Below, piece after piece: positions 23,886-31,790 of a DNA stretch of 33,971 nucleotides. Under the pieces are notes generated by a model, which was not told the origin of the DNA, did not search any database, and saw nothing but the letters and a program-made list of their open reading frames with translations. The position numbers and the translations under genes are program-made. This DNA is from Clostridiales bacterium. Lineage in GTDB: Bacteria > Bacillota > Clostridia > Lachnospirales > Lachnospiraceae. How positions within the stretch are numbered: the stretch's first letter is position 1; the number at the start of each line of letters is the position of its first letter. Location of the stretch: contig JAQYAH010000041.1 of NCBI GenBank assembly GCA_029227635.1, positions 1 through 33,971 of the forward strand, in the 5' to 3' direction.

Positions 23886-25398
23886 AGTGTTAGGACTGGT
23901 TTTTGCGGGAGTATTTCTGGGACTTAAGGTGAGTGCTTTTGCCCAGCCGGAGGAAGAAACCGTAAGATTTGAGGTAATGCTGAACAATGAGGTGACAAAA
24001 TCGGATCCTATTATGGTTGGAGAGGAAGACAGCCTTGAGGTGCGTTATCTGCTGTCAGATAAGCCGGAGGAAGATAAGGGGTTTGTCGTTGAGGAGGAGA
24101 CGGGGGATATACAGGCGGAAACTAATGGGGACCTTCCGGAGAACCCGGAGAGGGAGGCTGAAGAGGAAGCGGGGAATGCCGGGGTTGTCAGGTTGATAGG
24201 CTCAGAGAAGGAGATAATCTGGGAGACGGAAATATCTCCCGGAGAATTTAAGAAGATTCCGGTCAGTGAGATAGAGGACGGCAGGTATGAGTTAGAAGTA
24301 GTTTCTGAAGAAGAGATGGTGCTTACCCGCAAACTGATTTTGGATCGACTCTCCCCTGGAGCCGATTTAATTTGCGAAGTGCCTTTCGGATCTTATGTGG
24401 ACAGTCCGTTTCTGATTCGGGGAGAGGTCTCGGATCTTATGTCCGGCATTAGAGAAGTAAAGTTACATGTCAATGGGGAGCCGGTGAGTTTTGATCCGGA
24501 AAGTGGTTTTTGGTTGGATCCGGATAACTATCCGGAGGGTGAGCTTAAGATTTGTCTTATAGCGGAGGATGAATGCGGAAATCAGGCGAGGGAAGAAGAG
24601 TTTTTTATTGTGGATCTTTTTGCTCCGGTGATCACGGTGTCGGAACCGGAGTCGGCCTCCTATGGGGAGGAGAGAGAGTTTGAGTTCTCGGTGACAGACC
24701 GATATCTAAGCAGCTACACGGCAAACGTTTGTTATACAGATTCCCAGGGAAATCGGGAAAACCTCTCCGGGGAATGGAGCTTTTTGCTGAACCGGGAAGG
24801 AGAGTACTCCTATGAGGTAAGTGCGACTGATAAGGCCGGTCACAGCTCCTTTGTCCGGGGAAGCATAAGGGTGGATCTCACGGCTCCGGTTATTTCGGAA
24901 CTTACCCAATTCAGCGGCAAGTATCTGTCAGAATTTGAACTGAGTATTCCTGAGTCTGAATTCATCCGGGATTTCTCTGAGTTTGAGACGGAGTATCGTC
25001 TGGATGGAATGAACTATGAACCGGGGTTAAAGGTAAGATCTGAGGGGCTCCATGTGCTGATGATCATTGCCCGGGATGTTTGGAATCACGAGAGTATCGG
25101 CTATGTGAGGTTTGTCATAAGAAATGAGGAGAATGAGGAACAGAAGAGTAAGGAGGAGTTGAAGGAAGAGACCGAAAAGCAAGGAACTCTTTTGAACAAC
25201 GATATCCTGGAGAATGCTCCGATGGCTCGCAGTCATTTTGAAACGGAAAGGGCGAAAGCCAGGGAGAGATCCGAGACCGTTGACGATGAAAACCGTAATT
25301 ACTCCGCCCTTATAGTTATAGTAACTCTTCTTATCATGTCAGTATGTACGGCGCTGTTTACTATAATAATCAGGCATCAGAAGATCTCACGGGGTTAG
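23869..25398 (+). CDS. Cell-surface protein with Ig-like repeats and C-terminal anchor
   Basis: 509-residue type I membrane protein. The signal peptide is about residues 1-26, with a likely cut after AFA. An acidic region follows, then three bacterial Ig-like repeats whose boundaries show as LDRLSPGADLI, VDLFAPVITVSEP and VDLTAPVISEL, each with a DxxGN-like turn (EDECGNQ, DKAGHSS, RDVWNHE). A charged, helical stretch leads to one transmembrane helix (YSALIVIVTLLIMSVCTALF) and a short basic tail RHQKISRG. Translation starts at TTG 23869, 9 nt after GGAGG, inside the end of the kinase gene, so the two are coupled. A ligand or partner for the kinase outer domain is plausible but unproven. No known enzyme domain. 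Confidence 0.83.
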   Translation: MRIRNRVLGLVFAGVFLGLKVSAFAQPEEETVRFEVMLNNEVTKSDPIMVGEEDSLEVRYLLSDKPEEDKGFVVEEETGDIQAETNGDLPENPEREAEEEAGNAGVVRLIGSEKEIIWETEISPGEFKKIPVSEIEDGRYELEVVSEEEMVLTRKLILDRLSPGADLICEVPFGSYVDSPFLIRGEVSDLMSGIREVKLHVNGEPVSFDPESGFWLDPDNYPEGELKICLIAEDECGNQAREEEFFIVDLFAPVITVSEPESASYGEEREFEFSVTDRYLSSYTANVCYTDSQGNRENLSGEWSFLLNREGEYSYEVSATDKAGHSSFVRGSIRVDLTAPVISELTQFSGKYLSEFELSIPESEFIRDFSEFETEYRLDGMNYEPGLKVRSEGLHVLMIIARDVWNHESIGYVRFVIRNEENEEQKSKEELKEETEKQGTLLNNDILENAPMARSHFETERAKARERSETVDDENRNYSALIVIVTLLIMSVCTALFTIIIRHQKISRG

Positions 25399-25476
25399 AC
25401 GGAAACCATATGCGGTGGCCAATCATAAAAAGACACCCGAGGGTGCCAGGCAATAAAAATGCCTTTAAAAGGGAGG

Positions 25477-25503
25477 ATGCCAAGTGATCAGATCACTTGG
25501 CAT
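25477..25503. other. Perfect 12-bp inverted repeat
   Basis: ATGCCAAGTGAT, loop CAG, ATCACTTGGCAT. There is no U-tract on the plus strand; on the minus strand CCTCCCTTTTAAA follows. It may be the weak terminator of the kinase operon or a protein-binding dyad. Confidence 0.6.
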
Positions 25504-25634
25504 GATATTATGAAAAAGTTATAACTGTTAACTTGATTAATGTCTTGTTGTTTATGATTTAAGTATATTGGACATAAATGAAGATTCAATGGTAATGATT
25601 TGAAAGTTTTTTGAAAGAAAAATGAACAAACTAT

Positions 25635-25661
25635 GAACGCGGACACAAAATGCCCGCGTTC
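25635..25661 (-). terminator. Terminator of the PPi-phosphofructokinase gene
   Basis: GAACGCGG (25635-25642) pairs with CCGCGTTC (25654-25661). On the minus strand a U-rich but interrupted tract follows. It lies 41 nt past the stop of the minus-strand gene. A second small dyad CTTAAG/CTTAAG is at 25662-25678. Confidence 0.65.
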
Positions 25662-25702
25662 CTTAAGATGCTCTTAAGTTGTTTGATTGGCAGCCTTAAT
25701 AC

Positions 25703-26926
25703 CTATCTGATGGCAAAAAGTGGCAGAGAATTCTTCCTGGGAAGAGCAACTTCTCCCTGAATGAGAGGAAGTGCATAGTCAACGAAAGCTTCCGTGATGT
25801 CAGCACCATCCTCAGAGATCATGTTGTCGGGAACTTTCTTCTCCTTATTGCATACTTCGTGGACATCCACGGGAACGTACTCGACATAGTAGCCGTTGTT
25901 GTCACAGCGCTTGAAACCGATCATCTTACCGGTGCCACCTTTAAGGGCGGTTCTGACAGCAACTCGTCCGCTCTCAATAGCTTCACTCAGATCACTGGCT
26001 GAGAGCATTGAGGAGGCACAGCGCTGGAGAACATTTAGTTCAACAGAGCGAACCTTGACTCCAAGCCGTTCTTTGATGAGGTTCTCTAGGAACTTGCCGG
26101 ATCCGGAGAGGGATTTGTGACCGAACTGATCAATACCCACGTCACCCTGAGAGTATTCACAGATGAATGTGCCGTTCTTGTCGTGGATACCTTCGGAGAT
26201 TGCTACTACGATGTTGTTCTTCTTCTCGAGGCAGCCGGAGACCCGGGTAAGGAAATCTTCCACATCGAAATCTCTCTCGGGAAGGTAGATGAGAGAGGGT
26301 TCAGGGTTGCCCTCGCATCTTGCGAGAACAGAAGCTGCAGTGAGCCATCCGGCATGGCGGCCCATGATCTCTACAACTGTCACGGACTTCTTGGTGCCGT
26401 ATACACAGGCATCGATGGTGATCTCCCGAAGAGCTTCGGCGACGAACTTGGCAGCACTTCCGAAACCTGGGGTGTGGTCGGTGCAAACGAGGTCATTGTC
26501 AATGGTTTTGGGAAGACCCATGAATCGGATATCAGAGCCTCTTCTTGCTGCCTGGGCAGAGAGTTTTGAGACTGTGTCCATGGAATCGTTTCCGCCGATG
26601 TACATGAAATAGCCGATGTTGTACTCTTCCATCTTTGCAAAAAGCTCATCGTATACCGGATCCATTGAATCTTCCGGGAGCTTATAACGGCAGGAACCCA
26701 GATAGGCGGCGGGAGTTGTCTTTATGATATCGAGAGTGCCGTCTTCCTTAAGAGGTGCCATATCAATAACATTGCCCTTGAGGAATCCCTCGATTCCGTT
26801 GCACATTCCGTAAACTTTATCAATACTGTCTGTAGAAAAAAGAGCTTCACTTACCGCGCCGTAAAGGCTTCCGTTGATTACTGCGGTGGGACCGCCGGAC
26901 TGACCGACAATGAGGTTTTTCTTCAT
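25703..26926 (-). CDS. pfp: Pyrophosphate-dependent-type 6-phosphofructokinase
   Basis: 407-residue PfkA-superfamily enzyme that phosphorylates fructose 6-phosphate in glycolysis. NLIVGQSGGPTAVINGS binds the phosphoryl donor. IGGNDSMDT has Asp114 where ATP enzymes have Gly, and GLPKTIDNDL (138-147) has Lys140 where ATP enzymes have Gly; this pair is the accepted marker of pyrophosphate use. MGRHAGWL is the sugar-phosphate site. Length fits the short-to-medium PPi group. AAAGGA is 10-12 nt before the ATG. It is monocistronic, divergent from proA. Reversible PPi use would save ATP in an anaerobe. Donor preference is inferred from the two residues only. Confidence 0.92.
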   Translation of the reverse strand: MKKNLIVGQSGGPTAVINGSLYGAVSEALFSTDSIDKVYGMCNGIEGFLKGNVIDMAPLKEDGTLDIIKTTPAAYLGSCRYKLPEDSMDPVYDELFAKMEEYNIGYFMYIGGNDSMDTVSKLSAQAARRGSDIRFMGLPKTIDNDLVCTDHTPGFGSAAKFVAEALREITIDACVYGTKKSVTVVEIMGRHAGWLTAASVLARCEGNPEPSLIYLPERDFDVEDFLTRVSGCLEKKNNIVVAISEGIHDKNGTFICEYSQGDVGIDQFGHKSLSGSGKFLENLIKERLGVKVRSVELNVLQRCASSMLSASDLSEAIESGRVAVRTALKGGTGKMIGFKRCDNNGYYVEYVPVDVHEVCNKEKKVPDNMISEDGADITEAFVDYALPLIQGEVALPRKNSLPLFAIR

Positions 26927-26967
26927 AATCTATAAGCATCCTTTCAAAAATCTGTATTTGCCTATAA

Positions 26968-26996
26968 ATTATATCCTAAAGCTTTAGAAATGTAAC
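26968..26996 (-). promoter_or_regulatory. Promoter of the pfp gene
   Basis: On the minus strand GTTACA (26996-26991), 17-nt spacer, TATAAT (26973-26968), 42 nt before the start codon. It overlaps the divergent proA promoter. Confidence 0.55.
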
Positions 26997-27011
26997 GGTT
27001 TTTGATAAAAT
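26983..27011 (+). promoter_or_regulatory. Promoter of proA
   Basis: TTTAGA (26983-26988), 17-nt spacer, TAAAAT (27006-27011), then a leader with AGGAGG before the ATG at 27045. The -35 regions of the two divergent promoters share the same 14 bases. Confidence 0.5.
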
Positions 27012-27044
27012 ATTTGTGGTATTCCCGTATAGGAGGGTTGAAGA

Positions 27045-28325
27045 ATGAATACAGAGATGAAGCTGAGGAAGCTTAAGGAGGCGGCACCTATGCTGGCCGA
27101 CACCTCCGGCGATGAGAGAAATAGAGCTCTGATGGCAATAGCAGAGGCTATTTATAAGAATAGAGAGAGAATTTTTGCAGCGAACCGGGCGGACCTTGAG
27201 AATGCGGAGATTGACGGAGTGAGTGCACCGGTGAAGGGGCGTCTCAAGTTTGACGATCATAAACTTGAGGATGTTATCAATGGAATCAAGGATCTTACCG
27301 GTCTTCCCGATCCCCTTTTCAAGGTGGAGATGAGAAGAGAACTGGATGAAGATCTGGTGCTGGTGAAGGAGACCTGCCCCATTGGAGTTATCGGAGTGAT
27401 TTTTGAAGCCAGACCGGATGCACTGGTTCAGATTTCAGCTCTTTGTATCAAGAGTGGAAACTGTGCGGTCCTCAAAGGGGGCAGCGAGGCAGCACTCACC
27501 AACCGGACACTTTTCGAAGTTATTGAGGGAGCGGTCTTAGAAAGCGGTCTTCCGGAGAATATCCTTTTGCAGATGGAGGCCCGGGAGGAAATCAGCGAAC
27601 TTTTGAAATATGATGAGTACGTGGATCTGCTGATACCCAGAGGCTCCAATGCTTTTGTGCGTTATATTATGGAGAACTCGCGAATTCCGGTTATGGGTCA
27701 TTCCAGCGGTATTTGCCATATATATGTGGACAAGGATGCGGATGTGGAGAAAGCCATTCCAATAATTGTGGATGCCAAGACCCAGTATGTATCTGCCTGC
27801 AATGCCGCGGAGACGGTTCTTATTCACAGGGACATTCTGGAAAAGATTGTTCCGCCTTTAGGCAAAGCGTTGAAGGAGGCAGGAGTTGAACTTCGGGCCT
27901 CGGAGGTGATAAGAAAGCTTGGTGAAGGTGAGGTTATGACGGAGAAGGACGATTCAACAGAGTATCTGGACTATATTATTTCCGCCAGGGAAGTAGAAGA
28001 TATTGATGAAGCCATCAGACATATCAATCACTTTGGCTCTCATCACACCGATGCCATTATCACCGAGAATTCGGAGGCAGCAGCAAGATTCATGAGGCTG
28101 GTGGATTCAGCAGGAGTTTATCAGAACTGCTCCACAAGATTTGCCGACGGATATCGCTATGGTTTCGGAGCAGAGGTGGGAATCAGCACCGGCAAGCTCC
28201 ACGCCAGAGGACCGGTGGGACTGGAAGGCCTTATCAGTTATAAATACAAGCTTTTCGGTGCCGGACAGATCGTGGGAGACTATGCTTCCGGAAGAAAATC
28301 CTTCAATTTCAAGGATTTAATATAA
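27045..28325 (+). CDS. proA: Glutamate-5-semialdehyde dehydrogenase (gamma-glutamyl phosphate reductase)
   Basis: 426-residue NADPH-dependent enzyme of proline synthesis that reduces gamma-glutamyl phosphate. It has the aldehyde dehydrogenase fold: CPIGVIGVIFEARPD (cofactor domain), LKGGSEAALTNR, LIPRGSNAFVRYI, and the catalytic thiol Cys252 in TQYVSACNAAETVLIH. FGSHHTDAIITE and STRFADGYRYGFGAEVGIST are ProA signatures. AGGAGG precedes the start. The usual partner proB (glutamate kinase) is not next to it, so it must be elsewhere. The next gene begins 72 nt later with its own promoter. Confidence 0.96.
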   Translation: MNTEMKLRKLKEAAPMLADTSGDERNRALMAIAEAIYKNRERIFAANRADLENAEIDGVSAPVKGRLKFDDHKLEDVINGIKDLTGLPDPLFKVEMRRELDEDLVLVKETCPIGVIGVIFEARPDALVQISALCIKSGNCAVLKGGSEAALTNRTLFEVIEGAVLESGLPENILLQMEAREEISELLKYDEYVDLLIPRGSNAFVRYIMENSRIPVMGHSSGICHIYVDKDADVEKAIPIIVDAKTQYVSACNAAETVLIHRDILEKIVPPLGKALKEAGVELRASEVIRKLGEGEVMTEKDDSTEYLDYIISAREVEDIDEAIRHINHFGSHHTDAIITENSEAAARFMRLVDSAGVYQNCSTRFADGYRYGFGAEVGISTGKLHARGPVGLEGLISYKYKLFGAGQIVGDYASGRKSFNFKDLI

Positions 28326-28351
28326 TTATTATAGATTATATACAAAAAATG

Positions 28352-28360
28352 TGTTATGAT
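28352..28360 (+). promoter_or_regulatory. Extended -10 promoter of the FAD-dehydrogenase/azlCD operon
   Basis: TGT followed by TATGAT (28355-28360) is an extended -10 element; the -35 (TAGATT, 17 nt upstream) is weak. The transcript would start near 28367, about 30 nt before the ATG. Confidence 0.55.
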
Positions 28361-28397
28361 GCCAATTGTTTTGAGGTAGGACAAATGGAGGTAAATA

Positions 28398-29810
28398 ATG
28401 AGCAACAATTCATATGACGTAATTATCATAGGCGCCGGTCCTTCCGGTATTTTCTGTGCTTACGAACTCAAGAAGCAGAACCCCAACCTGAGAATCAAAA
28501 TGATTGAGAAGGGACGTTCCATTGAGAAGAGAAACTGTCCCAAGCGTAAGACCAAAGTCTGCGTTGGCTGCAAACCCTGCTCCATCACAACCGGCTTCGC
28601 CGGTGCAGGTGCGTTTTCAGACGGTAAGCTCTCACTGTCTCCGGATGTAGGCGGAGTACTGCCTGAGATCCTGGGCTATGACAAGACCATCGAGCTTATC
28701 AATGAAGCAGACAGCATCTACCTCAAATTCGGTGCCGACAAGAAAGTTTACGGTATCGATGAATATGAAGCAATTGAGAATATTCGTGCCAAGGCCATTA
28801 AGGCTAACCTGAAGCTTATCGAGTGCCCCATCAGACACCTGGGAACCGAGGAAGGCTACAAGATCTATACCAGACTTCAGCATCATCTGGAGGCGGAAGG
28901 TGTGGAGATCGAATTCATGACCATGGTGGATGATATCATTATCGAGGACGGAGTGGCTAAGGGTGTCATCACCAACAAGGGAGAGACCTATTATGCCCCT
29001 GAGATCGTATCCGGTGTGGGAAGAGAGGGCTCCGAATGGTTTGCCGGAATCTGTAAGAAGCATGATATTGAGACCAGAGTGGGAACTGTGGATGTCGGTG
29101 TTCGTGTGGAAGTCAGAGACGAGGTAATGAAGGAGCTCAACGAGAAGCTTTACGAGGCTAAGCTCGTATACTATACTCCCACCTTCGATGACAAAGTTCG
29201 CGTATTCTGCAGCAATCCTTCCGGTGAAGTGGCAACCGAGTACTACGAGGGCGGTCTTGCAGTGGTAAACGGACATGCATACAAGTCCAAGGATTTGAAG
29301 ACCAACAACACTAACTTTGCTCTTCTTGTATCCAAGAATTTTACTGCACCATTCAACTCACCCATTGAGTATGGCAAGCAGATCGCACAGCTTGGAAACA
29401 TGCTCTGTGACGGCAAGATTCTGGTACAGCGATATGGTGATTTCAAGAGAGGAAGAAGAACCACAGAGGAGAGAATGATGAGAACCAACATCGTTCCCAC
29501 TCTCAAGGATGCGGTTCCCGGTGATTTGTCTCTGGTATTCCCTCACAGAATCATGGTGGACATCGTTGAGATGATCGAAGCTCTGGACAAAGTTACTCCG
29601 GGACTTGCAAGTGACGAGACTTTGCTTTATGGTGTAGAGGTTAAGTTCTATTCCAATAAGGTAGTTGTGGACAAGGACTTCGAGACCAGTATCCACGGAC
29701 TCAGAGCCTGCGGTGACGGTGCGTCCATCACAAGAGGCCTTCAGCAGGCTTCCGCCAACGGTATCTCCGTGGCAAGAAGTATTGTTGCACGCATGAATTC
29801 AGAGAAGTAA
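28398..29810 (+). CDS. FAD-dependent dehydrogenase of the COG2509 type
   Basis: 470-residue flavoprotein. The N-terminal dinucleotide fold YDVIIIGAGPSGIFCAYEL binds FAD. At residues 47-61 a cluster CPKRKTKVCVGCKPC (C-x7-C-x2-C-x2-C; Cys47, 55, 58, 61) could bind an iron-sulfur cluster or zinc. FAGAGAFSDGKLSLSPDVGG is typical of the uncharacterised COG2509 dehydrogenases. ACGDGASITRGLQQASANGI at the C-terminus is the second FAD-contact motif. Electron donor and substrate are unknown. The stop codon overlaps the start of azlC (TAATG), so expression is coupled. RBS GGAGG before the ATG. Confidence 0.85.
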   Translation: MSNNSYDVIIIGAGPSGIFCAYELKKQNPNLRIKMIEKGRSIEKRNCPKRKTKVCVGCKPCSITTGFAGAGAFSDGKLSLSPDVGGVLPEILGYDKTIELINEADSIYLKFGADKKVYGIDEYEAIENIRAKAIKANLKLIECPIRHLGTEEGYKIYTRLQHHLEAEGVEIEFMTMVDDIIIEDGVAKGVITNKGETYYAPEIVSGVGREGSEWFAGICKKHDIETRVGTVDVGVRVEVRDEVMKELNEKLYEAKLVYYTPTFDDKVRVFCSNPSGEVATEYYEGGLAVVNGHAYKSKDLKTNNTNFALLVSKNFTAPFNSPIEYGKQIAQLGNMLCDGKILVQRYGDFKRGRRTTEERMMRTNIVPTLKDAVPGDLSLVFPHRIMVDIVEMIEALDKVTPGLASDETLLYGVEVKFYSNKVVVDKDFETSIHGLRACGDGASITRGLQQASANGISVARSIVARMNSEK

Positions 29811-30514
29811 TGAAGAAAATACTTAAAGCATTCAAAACAGCATTTCCATATACAATACCGGTACTAGTAGGCTATCTCTTTATAGGGATAGCCTTTGGTG
29901 TCATGTTCGAAGAGAGGGGTTACAATTTTCTCTGGGCAGCTTTCATGAGTTTGACGGTTTTTGCGGGGAGCGGACAGTATCTTGCGGTGAATTTTTTTGT
30001 CCCCGGCTACTCCCTTTTTCAGGTGGCATTTCTCACGCTGATGGTGAATATCCGTCACATTTTCTACGGGCTTTCCATGCTCACAAAGTTCAGCGGCAAG
30101 GGACTTAAGAAGTGGTACCTGGTATTCGGGCTTACGGATGAGACTTACTCCCTGCTCAGCATGACTAAAGTGCCTGAGGGGGTAGATGAGGGCTGGTTTC
30201 TGGTGGCGGTCACCATGCTTGATCAGTCCTACTGGATCATCGGCTCCATTATAGGTTCCGTGGCAGGTACTTTGATACCATTTAATTCGGAAGGTATTGA
30301 GTTTGCCATGACCTCGCTTTTCGTGGTGCTGTTTATTGAAAGCTGGCTCTCAAACAAAGAACACAAACCTGCGATCTACGGAATTGCAGCGAGCATACTG
30401 GGGATTATCGTCTTCGGAGCGGACAAATTCGTCCTGCCCACTATGATCCTGGTGACGGTTCTGCTGCTTTCCACGAGAAAATACATGAAGGAGGAAGAAA
30501 CAAATGCCAATTAG
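29810..30514 (+). CDS. azlC: Branched-chain amino acid exporter, large subunit (AzlC)
   Basis: 234-residue membrane protein of the AzlC/YgaZ family, which with AzlD exports branched-chain amino acids or analogues such as azaleucine. Conserved segments are PVLVGYLFIGIAFGVMFEERG, shortened here to PVLVGYLFIGIAFGV (residues 18-32), FAGSGQYLAVN, NIRHIFYGLSM and LTDETYSL. Several hydrophobic helices are evident. It overlaps the FAD-dehydrogenase stop by 1 nt and the azlD start by 11 nt. The pairing with a flavoprotein is unusual in my experience and may be fortuitous. Confidence 0.93.
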   Translation: MKKILKAFKTAFPYTIPVLVGYLFIGIAFGVMFEERGYNFLWAAFMSLTVFAGSGQYLAVNFFVPGYSLFQVAFLTLMVNIRHIFYGLSMLTKFSGKGLKKWYLVFGLTDETYSLLSMTKVPEGVDEGWFLVAVTMLDQSYWIIGSIIGSVAGTLIPFNSEGIEFAMTSLFVVLFIESWLSNKEHKPAIYGIAASILGIIVFGADKFVLPTMILVTVLLLSTRKYMKEEETNAN

Positions 30515-30836
30515 TCCCGGTAGGTCCCTGATAATCATTGCTGTAGCGGCGGCCTGTACCTTCCTCACAAGAGCCCTTCCGTTCCTGGTTTTTTCAGGAG
30601 AGCGTAAGATACCGGATGTTATACTCTATCTCGGAAGAGTACTCACTCCCGGAGTCATCGCCATGCTGGTTATCTATTGTCTCAAGGATGTTAGTTTTTT
30701 GTCCGGATCCCATGGGATCCCGGAGCTTATCGCGGTGGGGGTGACAGCGCTTTTGCACTTCTGGAAAAGAAACAACTTGCTGAGTATCGGAGTGGGAACG
30801 GTTCTGTACATGTTCCTTATCCAGGCAGTATTTTAA
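30504..30836 (+). CDS. azlD: Branched-chain amino acid exporter, small subunit (AzlD)
   Basis: 110-residue AzlD-family membrane protein with about four helices, the obligate small partner of AzlC. TFLTRALPFLVF (residues 19-30) and YLGRVLTPGVIAMLVIYCLK are family motifs. GAGGAAG upstream lies in the azlC coding sequence, and the frames overlap by 11 nt. A long hairpin terminator follows directly. Confidence 0.93.
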   Translation: MPISPGRSLIIIAVAAACTFLTRALPFLVFSGERKIPDVILYLGRVLTPGVIAMLVIYCLKDVSFLSGSHGIPELIAVGVTALLHFWKRNNLLSIGVGTVLYMFLIQAVF

Positions 30837-30842
30837 TAGAAG

Positions 30843-30884
30843 AGCCTCCACAGGAGTTTTTGAACTCCCGGTGGAGGCTGATTT
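30843..30884 (+). terminator. Terminator of the FAD-dehydrogenase/azlCD operon
   Basis: AGCCTCCAC (30843-30851) pairs with GTGGAGGCT (30871-30879), extended by an inner GGAGTT/AACTCC stem, followed by GATTTG. It may also serve the convergent SDR gene. Confidence 0.75.
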
Positions 30885-30903
30885 GTTCCCCGTATAAGTT
30901 TAA

Positions 30904-31638
30904 TCAGATCCATCCTCCGTCCATGGTGATGATCTGGCCGGTGAGGTAGTCCGGCATCTCAGATAATTTTGCAATGGCTTCCCCGGCTTCCTCCGGAGAG
31001 AGGAAGTAACCTGCGGAGATCTCCTCCTCAAGAACTTTGCGCTCCTCCTCTGAGTAGCAGGCATTCATGTCAGTGTCCACACAGCCGAAGGCAATGGCAT
31101 TTACTGCGATCTTGCTGGGAGCGAGCTCCTTGGCAAGGGCCTTTGTGAGACCGTTGATTCCGGCCTTGGTGGCGGAGTAGGCAACCTCGCAGGAGGCTCC
31201 GTGAACTCCCCACACAGAGGAGACATTTATGATGCGGCCGGATTTCTGCTTCACCATGTAGGGCACCGCGGAGCGGCAGCAGTAGAAGGCGGAAGACAGG
31301 TTGGAGGAGAGAATGCGATTCCAGTCCTCGTCGCTGGTCTTGTTTATCAGTCCGGTGATGGAGATTCCGGCGTTGTTTACGAGAATATCAGCTCCTCCCA
31401 CAGATACGGCGATCTCTCCGAAAAGTCGGCGAACTCTGTCTGGATCCCCGAGATCTCCGGTGAAGGTGTGGACAAAGCCCCCGGTGATCTCCCGAAGATC
31501 TGCGGCAACGGCCCGGATAGAGTCAGTGTCCTTTGAATTAGTGATGATCAGGTTGCAGTCTCTTTTTGCAAAGGCAAAAGCGCAAGCCTTACCGATACCC
31601 CTGGAGGCACCGGTGATTACTACTGTTTTACGAACCAT
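30904..31638 (-). CDS. SDR-family oxidoreductase (FabG-like)
   Basis: 244-residue short-chain dehydrogenase. TGASRGIG (9-16) binds NAD(P), VNNAG is the structural motif, and the catalytic residues are Ser140 (NVSSVWG), Tyr154 and Lys158 (YSATK). GCVDTDMN and TGQIITMDGGWI close the domain, as in 3-oxoacyl-ACP reductases. The start at 31638 is chosen because GGAG stands 8 nt before that ATG, while the in-frame GTG at 31647 abuts it. It is a single gene away from fatty-acid genes, so a FabG role or reduction of another keto compound cannot be decided. Confidence 0.9.
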   Translation of the reverse strand: MVRKTVVITGASRGIGKACAFAFAKRDCNLIITNSKDTDSIRAVAADLREITGGFVHTFTGDLGDPDRVRRLFGEIAVSVGGADILVNNAGISITGLINKTSDEDWNRILSSNLSSAFYCCRSAVPYMVKQKSGRIINVSSVWGVHGASCEVAYSATKAGINGLTKALAKELAPSKIAVNAIAFGCVDTDMNACYSEEERKVLEEEISAGYFLSPEEAGEAIAKLSEMPDYLTGQIITMDGGWI

Positions 31639-31747
31639 TTTGGTCACTCCTGTTCACGTATGATGCCTGAATTATAGCATACCTTTTGGGCAAGGTTAAT
31701 CCTGGGTATAAAAGTTTTGTAAAGCCTTTTGTAATAGGTTCAATTTG

Positions 31748-31756
31748 TGATAAAAT
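31748..31756 (+). promoter_or_regulatory. Extended -10 promoter of the ycxB-tsaEB-rimI-rnz operon
   Basis: TGA followed by TAAAAT (31751-31756) forms an extended -10; no good -35 is seen. GGGAGG and the GTG start follow within 40 nt. Confidence 0.45.
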
Positions 31757-31790
31757 ATCGAGAAGAATGTCATTTTGGGAGGTAATATCC

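Larger units (their letters stand above)
25399..25702. other. AT-rich intergenic region without a gene (304 bp)
   Basis: Holds only short hairpins: CACC-CGAG-GGTG near 25434-25445, AGGCA/TGCCT near 25448-25464, the perfect dyad at 25477-25503 and the pfp terminator at 25635-25661. The stretch 25505-25630 is AT-rich and I see no convincing gene or promoter in it. Confidence 0.6.

Noticed and set aside
25411-25460. Possible third copy of the 86-nt element (AATCATAA-AAG next to a small hairpin)
   Set aside because: Only about a dozen bases match one end of the element; the conserved AGCGACGAGCC and TTTGGCGACCGCG segments are absent.
25477-25524. 15-codon frame starting inside the perfect dyad (ATG CCA AGT...)
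   Set aside because: The GGAGG abuts the ATG with no spacing and the frame is explained by the inverted repeat.
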